Source: JAZLIC01 sp045617225 (GTDB taxonomy: Bacteria > Bacillota > Clostridia > Monoglobales > Monoglobaceae). Taken from it: 12,087 nucleotides of DNA. A program made the position numbers and the translations under genes. The first letter of the stretch is position 1. The number at the start of each line of letters is the position of its first letter. Shown here piece by piece: positions 1 through 5,160 of the stretch. The DNA lies in contig JAZLIC010000014.1 in the NCBI GenBank assembly GCA_045617225.1, positions 1-12,087 of the forward strand, read 5' to 3'. The notes beneath the pieces are model-generated. The model worked only from the letters and a program-made list of their open reading frames with translations, was not told the DNA's origin and did not search any database.

Positions 1-120
1 GACATTCACCTTTCCAATGAAGAACTAAACGAACACGAGCATCAGCTTGTTATGGCGTACCGCAAGCATTCTAAAATGCAACACGCCGTTGATGTGCTTC
101 TCGGTCTTGATAATATATAA
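1..120 (+). CDS. C-terminal end of an unidentified CDS, possibly a small HTH (XRE-like) regulator
   Basis: Frame 1 is open from the window edge to a TAA at 118-120 and encodes 39 residues. The visible tail is charged and helical, with a stretch reading EHEHQLVMAYRKHSKMQHAV and ending in VDVLLGLDN. In Clostridia, tails of the type 'AYR-x-x-x-x-MQ-x-AVD-x-LLG' are common at the C-termini of small XRE-family helix-turn-helix regulators. That comparison is from memory and the DNA-binding part lies outside the window, so the function is an inference. A hairpin follows the stop by 6 bases, which supports a real gene end. The gene converges on the ATPase encoded on the other strand. Confidence 0.5.
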   Translation, partial: DIHLSNEELNEHEHQLVMAYRKHSKMQHAVDVLLGLDNI

Positions 121-126
121 ATACGC

Positions 127-168
127 AAAAGGCGTAAAATGGCATAGCATAGCCGTTTTACGCCTTTT
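127..168. terminator. Hairpin terminator shared by two convergent genes
   Basis: Arms 127-143 and 152-168 are complementary over 17 bp with a single G-T pair, around an 8-base loop. The arms begin with AAAA and end with TTTT, so the hairpin carries a short U tract in both directions. It lies just after the left-edge gene and 40 bases beyond the stop of the minus-strand ATPase, fitting a bidirectional rho-independent terminator. The U tract is only four bases, so its strength in either direction is uncertain. Confidence 0.8.
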
Positions 169-207
169 ATCAATGTCGCTCGTTAAATGTTTTTTCACTA
201 CTTGCTT

Positions 208-1458
208 TTAAAATTCTTTTTCTGCAAGTATAAAATCTGTTAAATTGATATGATTGATTCCGTTTCTGATTTGAAGCAGTTTATCGGTTGTGATAACATA
301 TTTTGGATAATTGTCGCCACGGATATTTTCGAGGCTTTTGTATTCGCGGTCTTCTGTATCTTTGCTTGTAAGGATTGTATAAGCCACCTGAACATAAGAA
401 TAAGAAAGTGATTTGTTGCGAAGAATAAAATCACATTCGAGCTTTCCGATTTTGCCGACACTTACCTTGTAATCTTTGCTGATGGCGTAATTGTAAACAA
501 TATTTTCAAGAGCCGGACCGTAATTGATCCGGTTATCCGTGCTTGTTGCATAATAAAACGAAAAGTCAGAAAGATAGTATTTCTTTTCACCCTTTAATGA
601 TTTTCGTGATTTCATATCAAAGCGTTCGCATGGCATAATGATTTTTGCACTGACCAACGCTTGAATATATCTGTTTACGGTATCCACTTTGGTTTTTATT
701 CCGTTTTTGGAAAGGTCGTATACAATATTACTTATACTTGTTGTAGCCCCGAAATTGTTTATCAAATATTTCATTACAGCATCAAAAACTGTTCGATTTC
801 TGATTTTTATCCGCTTGCGAATGTCCTTTTCATATATTTCATCAATAAGTCCTTCAACATAAGTTCGTTTATCGGCGAGTTTGTCAAGCTTGATGGTATA
901 AGGAAATCCGCCTTCATAAATATAGGTGTTTAAAAGCTCTTGTGAATCGGTGGGTATACTTTTTGCGAAAAACTTTTTGATTCCTACAAATTCGTCAAGA
1001 GTTAATGGCAAAATATTGAACTCTAAGTAGCGACCTGTTAGCTTTGTGGCAAGCTCACCGCTGAGAAGATAAGAGTTTGAACCTGTCAAAAATACTGAAA
1101 GATTGCCTTCCTCACGCCATGAATTAATAATGACTTCGTAGTTTTCTACATTCTGTACTTCGTCAATAAAGAGATACTGCACCGCATCTTGATGATAATG
1201 CTTTTCAATCAGTTCATCAAGCTGCTGTGGCTTTGTGATATTGATGTATGGGCGTTTGTCAAGGTTGAAATACAAAATGTTTTCTTCATCAATACCTTGT
1301 TTTAAAAGCTCGTCGATAATCATCTTCATGATAGAGGATTTTCCGCACCGTCTAACTCCGGTTATAACCTTTATGATTTCGCACTCGTGATAGAAACTGC
1401 GAATTTTTGATAAATACTTTTCTCTCGGATAAAGCTTTTCGGTGATTAAGTTTTTCAT
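208..1458 (-). CDS. AAA+ ATPase, AAA_14 / DUF4143 type
   Basis: This 416-residue protein has the layout of the large ATP-binding family that joins an AAA_14 domain to a C-terminal DUF4143 domain. The Walker A motif GVRRCGKS is at about residues 34-41 and Walker B YLFIDE at 95-100. A sensor-type LTGSNS lies near 124-129 and GELATKLTGR, with a likely arginine finger, near 134-143. The C-terminal half would be the DUF4143 region. The family is abundant in gut Bacillota, Bacteroidota and archaea; its cellular role is not well defined, so none is assigned. The open frame continues 16 codons further upstream, but I chose the ATG at 1458 because GGAGGTG sits 6 bases before it (1465-1471) and the longer start would lie in the -35 box. 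It has its own promoter and no operon partner. Confidence 0.9.
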   Translation of the reverse strand: MKNLITEKLYPREKYLSKIRSFYHECEIIKVITGVRRCGKSSIMKMIIDELLKQGIDEENILYFNLDKRPYINITKPQQLDELIEKHYHQDAVQYLFIDEVQNVENYEVIINSWREEGNLSVFLTGSNSYLLSGELATKLTGRYLEFNILPLTLDEFVGIKKFFAKSIPTDSQELLNTYIYEGGFPYTIKLDKLADKRTYVEGLIDEIYEKDIRKRIKIRNRTVFDAVMKYLINNFGATTSISNIVYDLSKNGIKTKVDTVNRYIQALVSAKIIMPCERFDMKSRKSLKGEKKYYLSDFSFYYATSTDNRINYGPALENIVYNYAISKDYKVSVGKIGKLECDFILRNKSLSYSYVQVAYTILTSKDTEDREYKSLENIRGDNYPKYVITTDKLLQIRNGINHINLTDFILAEKEF

Positions 1459-1477
1459 TTTATACACCTCCGAGTTT

Positions 1478-1506
1478 ATTATAATGCAAATTATTTGAAA
1501 TGTCAA
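1478..1506 (-). promoter_or_regulatory. Perfect-consensus sigma-A promoter of the ATPase gene
   Basis: On the minus strand TTGACA (1506-1501) and TATAAT (1483-1478) are separated by exactly 17 bases, a 12-of-12 match to the sigma-A consensus. The predicted start of transcription is near 1471, which coincides with the first G of the Shine-Dalgarno sequence. The mRNA leader would be only about 13 bases. Confidence 0.85.
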
Positions 1507-1553
1507 GTTAAGGGGGTATTTTTTGATATTTTTTAAAATTATACCCCGTTAAC
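1507..1553. repeat. Imperfect inverted repeat abutting the ATPase -35 box
   Basis: Arms 1507-1519 and 1541-1553 (GTTAAGGGGGTAT and ATACCCCGTTAAC) match as an inverted repeat at 12 of 13 positions, separated by 21 A/T-rich bases. The inner arm touches the -35 hexamer at 1501-1506. It could be an operator for a dimeric regulator with widely spaced half-sites, or a hairpin. No T tract follows either arm directly, so a terminator is less likely. The structure is seen directly; any role is inferred. Confidence 0.55.
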
Positions 1554-1584
1554 TCGTGGTTTGAGATTTATATTATTTTTAATT

Positions 1585-1638
1585 AAAAAGGAGCTGGTGC
1601 AAAATGAATTTTGAGAAAATTCATTGCACCAGCCCCTT
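1585..1638 (-). terminator. Rho-independent terminator of trpB
   Basis: Read on the minus strand, the hairpin begins 17 bases after the trpB stop. A perfect 9-bp stem (1593-1601 with 1625-1633) continues through a 2-base bulge into 6 more pairs (1604-1609 with 1619-1624). In the direction of trpB transcription the stem is followed by CTCC and then TTTTT (1589-1585). The strong stem plus U tract is a standard terminator and separates trpB from the ATPase gene downstream. Confidence 0.9.
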
Positions 1639-1654
1639 AATATTTTATATATTT

Positions 1655-2872
1655 TTATCTTATACCATACTTTTCGATGATATAGTCCATATCCTTATCG
1701 CCTCTGCCGGAGAGGTTGATAAGGATCGAGCCTCTGCCCATAGTCTGTGCAAGCTTAATAGCATAAGCAACGGCGTGGGAACTTTCAATAGCCGGAATAA
1801 TGCCTTCGAGTCTTGACAACTTATAGAATGCGTCGATTGTTTCTTCGTCATCTACCACATCATATTCAACCCTGCCCAAGTCGTGAAGGAAAGCGTGCTC
1901 CGGGCCTGATGACGGATAGTCAAGGCCGCTTGCAACCGAATATACAGGAGCCGGCTCACCGTTTTCGTCCTTTAACATAATGCTGTTAAAGCCGTGCATA
2001 ATACCCTCTGTTCCGTACTTCAAGCTTGCGGCGTGGTCACCGATTTTAGGACCTCTGCCGAGTGGTTCAACGCCGTAGAGTTTAACAGGGTCGTTTAAGA
2101 ATCCGGCGAACATACCGGCTGCATTTGAGCCGCCGCCCACACAAGCAACTACTGCGTCGGGGAGTTCTCCTGTCAATTCCAAGAACTGCTCTCTGGCTTC
2201 GATACCGACTACACTCTGGAAATCTCTGACCATCATCGGAAACGGATGAGGACCAACAACGGAACCGATACAATAAATTGTGTCCTTGTAGTCCTTTGCG
2301 TATGCCGCAAATGCTGCATCAACCGCTTCTTTAAGGGTGGCAAGACCGTCTGTTACTTCGACAACATTTGCGCCTAAGATTTTCATTCTTGCAACATTCG
2401 GTGCCTGTTTCTTGATATCAACGCTTCCCATATAGATGTCACATTCAAGTCCGAAGTATGCAGCCGCAGTGGCAAGTGCAACGCCGTGCTGACCTGCACC
2501 TGTTTCTGCGATGACCTTCTTTTTGCCCATATATTTTGCAAGGAGCGCTTCGCCCATACAATGATTGAGCTTGTGCGCACCGGTGTGGTTTAAGTCCTCT
2601 CTCTTGACATAGAGCTGGACATTGCCGATGGAAGATGAAAGTCTTTCAAGATGCGAGATAGGTGTTGGCCTGCCTTGGAATTCCTTGCGTATTCTGCGAA
2701 GCTCGGCTATGAATTTGCTTGACTTACAAATCGTGAAGTATGCCTCTGTGATTTCTGACATAGCATTTTTGAGTTCATCGGGAATGTAAGAGCCGCCGTA
2801 TTTTCCGAAAAATCCGTCCTTGTCGGGATATTCTTTAAAGTATGTGTCAAAGTCAATGTTATTGTATTTCAT
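1655..2872 (-). CDS. trpB: Tryptophan synthase beta chain (TrpB)
   Basis: A full-length, 405-residue PLP enzyme that condenses indole with L-serine to make L-tryptophan. Visible family signatures are KREDLNHTGAHK with the PLP-binding lysine at K101, ETGAGQHG with the catalytic glutamate at E123, the phosphate-binding GGGSNA at 246-251, GLDYPSSGPEH with D318 matching E. coli D305, and LSGRGDKD with S388 near the PLP nitrogen. The length and motifs fit the ordinary TrpB1 class. The ATG at 2870-2872 has GGAGG 7 bases upstream (2880-2884). No trpA or other trp gene is adjacent, and the gene is closed off by its own terminator, so it is monocistronic here. Its leader carries a Trp T-box, which independently confirms the assignment. 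The partner TrpA may be elsewhere, or the enzyme may salvage free indole. Confidence 0.97.
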   Translation of the reverse strand: MKYNNIDFDTYFKEYPDKDGFFGKYGGSYIPDELKNAMSEITEAYFTICKSSKFIAELRRIRKEFQGRPTPISHLERLSSSIGNVQLYVKREDLNHTGAHKLNHCMGEALLAKYMGKKKVIAETGAGQHGVALATAAAYFGLECDIYMGSVDIKKQAPNVARMKILGANVVEVTDGLATLKEAVDAAFAAYAKDYKDTIYCIGSVVGPHPFPMMVRDFQSVVGIEAREQFLELTGELPDAVVACVGGGSNAAGMFAGFLNDPVKLYGVEPLGRGPKIGDHAASLKYGTEGIMHGFNSIMLKDENGEPAPVYSVASGLDYPSSGPEHAFLHDLGRVEYDVVDDEETIDAFYKLSRLEGIIPAIESSHAVAYAIKLAQTMGRGSILINLSGRGDKDMDYIIEKYGIR

Positions 2873-2911
2873 AATAATTCCTCCATAAAATAATTTTTTA
2901 AAATTCTTATA

Positions 2912-2953
2912 TTATAAAGTTATTTTGCGCCATCGTTTTGTTAATAATACCAT
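2912..2953 (-). CDS. Putative 13-residue leader peptide between T-box and trpB
   Basis: The minus strand encodes MVLLTKRWRKITL followed by TAA. The ATG at 2953-2951 is preceded by GGGAGGT (2967-2961) with 7 bases of spacing, a ribosome binding site at least as good as that of trpB. The ORF lies after the T-box terminator, so it is present only in read-through transcripts, and it ends 39 bases before the trpB start. Codon 8 is TGG (Trp). The downstream leader contains weak A/T-only complementarity (AAAATAA with TTATTTT) close to the trpB ribosome binding site. An analogous arrangement, a Trp T-box followed by a short Trp-containing leader peptide, is known for the B. subtilis rtpA operon. With only one Trp codon the regulatory role is tentative. 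Confidence 0.5.
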   Translation of the reverse strand: MVLLTKRWRKITL

Positions 2954-2980
2954 TTTGTGTACCTCCCGAAAAAATAAAAT

Positions 2981-3018
2981 AAAAAACGCCCATGACAGCA
3001 GAATTGCTGACAAGGACG
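2981..3018 (-). terminator. Regulated terminator of the trpB T-box
   Basis: On the minus strand, arms 3018-3005 and 3000-2987 (CGTCCTTGTCAGCA and TGCTGTCATGGGCG) pair with two internal mismatches and one G-U pair around a short loop. TTTTTT follows at 2986-2981. It forms when tRNA-Trp is charged; the alternative antiterminator uses the T-box sequence just upstream. Confidence 0.85.
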
Positions 3019-3228
3019 AATAAAAATCCGCGGTACCACCTTGCTTCACGAAAACCGTGCACTTAGCGAAGTACAATCATACTTCCGACTTTAACGCAGT
3101 CATACGTCAGTGCATTTAACACTGCCCTCAACAGTCCATATTACACAGGACACTTTGCGGAACTCTCACCGTAATCCGCTCGCTCTGAAAGTGTTTGTCT
3201 GCTTTTTTTCTGCATCAATGGTTTAATT
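2981..3228 (-). ncRNA. T-box leader specific for tRNA-Trp, controlling trpB
   Basis: The minus strand carries the canonical T-box sequence AAGGTGGTACCGCGG at 3042-3028. It is followed by a terminator hairpin and six U residues. Upstream is a Stem I region with GGTGAGAG in a distal hairpin (GCGGA paired with TCCGC) on a stem pairing ACACTTT with AAAGTGT. The 3' side reads AATATGGACTGTTGAGGGC. TGG at 3138-3136 sits five bases before TGAG, the position occupied by the specifier in known T-boxes such as B. subtilis glyQS. The specifier is therefore the Trp codon, matching the trpB gene downstream. Uncharged tRNA-Trp should stabilise the antiterminator and allow trpB transcription when tryptophan is scarce. 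The antiterminator bulge reads UGGU. The 5' boundary is the predicted transcription start. Confidence 0.93.
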
Positions 3229-3234
3229 TTTTCA

Positions 3235-3263
3235 AGCATAACACATATTTTTTTATCTGTCAA
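3235..3263 (-). promoter_or_regulatory. Sigma-A promoter of the T-box/trpB transcript
   Basis: On the minus strand TTGACA (3263-3258) and TATGCT (3240-3235) are separated by 17 bases. The -35 is a perfect match and the -10 keeps four of six consensus bases. The predicted start is near 3228, just before the T-box Stem I. It diverges from the fmt promoter, with 39 bases between the two -35 boxes. Confidence 0.8.
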
Positions 3264-3270
3264 CACCTTT

Positions 3271-3300
3271 TTGACGGAGTTTGTGAATTTTTTTAATAAT
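3271..3300 (+). promoter_or_regulatory. Possible second, upstream promoter for the fmt operon
   Basis: TTGACG (3271-3276) and AATAAT (3295-3300) each match the sigma-A consensus at five of six positions, with an 18-base spacer. It overlaps the start of the better promoter at 3303. It may be a real tandem promoter or a chance match in A/T-rich DNA. Confidence 0.35.
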
Positions 3301-3302
3301 AC

Positions 3303-3331
3303 TTGATAAATTTTGGCTTATATAGTATAAT
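3303..3331 (+). promoter_or_regulatory. Main sigma-A promoter of the fmt operon
   Basis: TTGATA (3303-3308) and TATAAT (3326-3331) are separated by 17 bases, 11 of 12 consensus positions. The predicted start is near 3338, giving a leader of about 28 bases that contains the GAGGAG ribosome binding site at 3355-3360. This makes fmt the first gene of the run. Confidence 0.82.
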
Positions 3332-3365
3332 AATAATGAGAAAGTAGAAGTTGTGAGGAGATTTA

Positions 3366-4298
3366 ATGAAAATTTTGTTTATGGGAACGCCTGAATTCTC
3401 GGTTCCTTGTCTTGAAGCTTTAACAAAATCCGAATATGAGGTTGTGGGGGTTGTTACCCAGCCCGATAAACCAAAGGGCAGAGGTCACAAAATGCTTCCT
3501 CCGCCCGTAAAGGAGTTTGCACAGGAAAACGGTATAAAGGTATACCAGCCCGAAACACTTAAAGATAATGCACTTTTGGGCGTTTTAAATGACTTGAAGC
3601 CTGATTTGATTGTGGTTGTGGCGTATGGTAAAATTTTACCTGAATACGTGCTTGATTTTCCGAAATACGGATGTATAAATGTTCACGCATCACTTCTGCC
3701 GAAATATCGTGGTGCAGGGCCTATTCAATGGTCAATTATAAATGGCGAGAGCGAAACCGGTGTTACTACTATGTTTATGTCGGAAGGGCTTGATACAGGC
3801 GATATGATTTTGAAGTCGGCTACGGAAATTTCCGCCGAGGACACCGCAGGCACCCTGCACGATAGATTGTCCGTGATGGGCGCTAAGCTTTTGCTTGAAA
3901 CCGTAGAGAAGCTTGCGGACGGTACGGCGGAGAGAACGCCCCAGGATGACAGCCTTTCAAACTATGCGCCTATGATTTCAAAAGAAACAGGGCGGATAGA
4001 TTGGACAAAGCCGATGGCGGAGGTTGTGAACTTAATTCGCGGCACAAATCCGTGGCCTATTGCACATACTACCTATCAAGGCACACCTATGAAGGTTATC
4101 TTTGCCAAAGCGGGCAGGGCTTGTGACGGTAAACCGGGTGAGATTTTGGGACTTACCGCAGATAAAGAGCTTGAAGTTGCCTGTGGTAACAAAGAAAGTA
4201 TATATATCACCGAAATACAGATGAGTGACAGTAAGCGAATGAATGTTCGGGATTACTTAAACGGTCACACGATAGACTTAAACGAAGTTTTGATATAG
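3366..4298 (+). CDS. fmt: Methionyl-tRNA formyltransferase
   Basis: Transfers a formyl group from 10-formyltetrahydrofolate to Met-tRNA(fMet), making the initiator tRNA for bacterial translation in the cytoplasm. The 310-residue length is normal. The catalytic centre is clear: NVHASLLPKYRGAGPIQWSI carries N105 and H107, and GLDTGD carries D143, matching E. coli N109, H111 and D147. The N-terminus MKILFMGTPEFSVP is typical of the family. The C-terminal third (from about residue 205) would be the tRNA-binding domain. GAGGAG lies 5 bases before the ATG. In many Firmicutes fmt follows priA and def; here neither precedes it, and the gene sits directly behind a strong promoter as the first of the operon. 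A 151-base gap with a palindromic element separates it from the next gene. Confidence 0.97.
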   Translation: MKILFMGTPEFSVPCLEALTKSEYEVVGVVTQPDKPKGRGHKMLPPPVKEFAQENGIKVYQPETLKDNALLGVLNDLKPDLIVVVAYGKILPEYVLDFPKYGCINVHASLLPKYRGAGPIQWSIINGESETGVTTMFMSEGLDTGDMILKSATEISAEDTAGTLHDRLSVMGAKLLLETVEKLADGTAERTPQDDSLSNYAPMISKETGRIDWTKPMAEVVNLIRGTNPWPIAHTTYQGTPMKVIFAKAGRACDGKPGEILGLTADKELEVACGNKESIYITEIQMSDSKRMNVRDYLNGHTIDLNEVLI

Positions 4299-4307
4299 TA
4301 GGGCTTT

Positions 4308-4416
4308 CTATATGTGGTCGCCCGTTCGCGAAAAACAAATTTTTACTTTGCGGTCGGGAGCGGCAGACCGAAACCGGGCTTGGGCGAAAATTCAGAAAAA
4401 TTTGTTTTTCGTATAG
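4308..4416. repeat. GC-rich palindromic element in the fmt-metallopeptidase gap
   Basis: CGAAAAACAAATTTTT (4329-4344) and AAAAATTTGTTTTTCG (4396-4411) form a perfect 16-bp inverted repeat around a 51-base, mostly GC-rich core. The core contains a small hairpin, CGGTC (4351-4355) with GACCG (4366-4370). Outer flanks CTATATG (4308-4314) and CGTATAG (4410-4416) are also complementary, with one G-T pair. GCCCG (4320-4324) and CGGGC (4375-4379) could pair in an alternative fold. The core composition differs from the A/T-rich flanks. It resembles an interspersed palindromic repeat or MITE-like insertion, or a structured RNA. No convincing gene lies within it. The rest of the gap holds only the ribosome binding site of the next gene. 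Confidence 0.6.
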
Positions 4417-4449
4417 ATTGTTATAAACCATTTAGGAGGAATTGATTAT

Positions 4450-5160
4450 ATGATGCCATTTTATTATTATGATTGGACAATGATTTTATTGATACCTGCG
4501 CTTATTCTTTCCCTATGGGCGCAAGCGGCGGTTACGGGAACTTTTAAAAAGTATTCAAAGGTATACAGTCGGCGAGGTATGACAGGCGCAGAGGTTGCAC
4601 GACGCATACTTGACCATAACGGATTATATCAGGTTAAAATTGAGCATATTTCAGGTCAACTTACCGACCATTTTGACCCTAAGACAAATGTTGTACGCCT
4701 CTCTGATGCAACATACAGTAGTCAATCGGTAGGTGCAATCGGTGTTGCGGCACATGAGGTAGGACACGCAGTTCAGCACGCAACCGGATATGTTCCCATA
4801 AAGGTGCGTAATGCAATTGTTCCGGCAGTTAATCTGTGTTCAAAGCTTTCTATGCCGATACTTATGATTGGCTTGATATTTGCTTATATGGGCAGTATCT
4901 TTACACTTTTCATAGATTTGGGAATACTTCTTTTTGCAGGAACGGTGGTATTTCAGTTGATTACCCTTCCTGTTGAGTTTAATGCAAGCAATCGTGCACT
5001 TCGCACATTAAGGCAGGATAATGTTCTTGACGATACAGAGATAAAAGGTGCAAGAAAAGTTTTGCGTGCGGCGGCAATGACCTATGTTGCGGCGGCAGTA
5101 AGTGCGGTGCTTTCTCTGCTCCGTTTAATCTTAATCAGTAACGGCCGTCGGAGGGACTAA
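4450..5160 (+). CDS. Membrane zinc metallopeptidase, YugP family (Zn_peptidase_2)
   Basis: A 236-residue integral membrane protein with a zinc-protease motif HEVGH at residues 102-106. H102 and H106 would be zinc ligands and E103 the catalytic base; E177 in PVEFNAS is a plausible third ligand. Hydrophobic segments lie at about 10-30 (N-terminal anchor), 131-149, 152-171 and 209-230. This is the layout of the YugP-like neutral zinc metallopeptidases; substrates are not established, so none is proposed. GGAGGA lies 9 bases before the first ATG; a second ATG follows at once, so the start could be one codon later. The stop is immediately followed by the rsmB ATG, which implies co-translation. The same peptidase is often seen beside fmt and rsmB in Clostridia (from general knowledge of these gene clusters). 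Confidence 0.9.
   Translation: MMPFYYYDWTMILLIPALILSLWAQAAVTGTFKKYSKVYSRRGMTGAEVARRILDHNGLYQVKIEHISGQLTDHFDPKTNVVRLSDATYSSQSVGAIGVAAHEVGHAVQHATGYVPIKVRNAIVPAVNLCSKLSMPILMIGLIFAYMGSIFTLFIDLGILLFAGTVVFQLITLPVEFNASNRALRTLRQDNVLDDTEIKGARKVLRAAAMTYVAAAVSAVLSLLRLILISNGRRRD

Noticed and set aside
1459..1506. A 16-codon longer N-terminus for the ATPase starting at 1506
   Set aside because: It would begin in the -35 box of a perfect promoter and has no ribosome binding site; GGAGGTG points to the ATG at 1458.
1604..1816. A plus-strand ORF beginning in the trpB terminator
   Set aside because: It starts inside the terminator hairpin and runs antisense to the trpB 3' end, with no sign of independent coding.
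4402..4427. A promoter within the fmt-metallopeptidase gap (TTGTTT and TATAAA)
   Set aside because: The spacer is only 14 bases and the -35 match is poor; the gene is better explained as part of the fmt transcript.
4207..4431. A 74-residue minus-strand ORF across the fmt-metallopeptidase gap
   Set aside because: It spans the end of fmt and the palindromic element, has no convincing ribosome binding site, and is low-complexity and Pro/Arg/Ser-rich like a shadow of a repeat.
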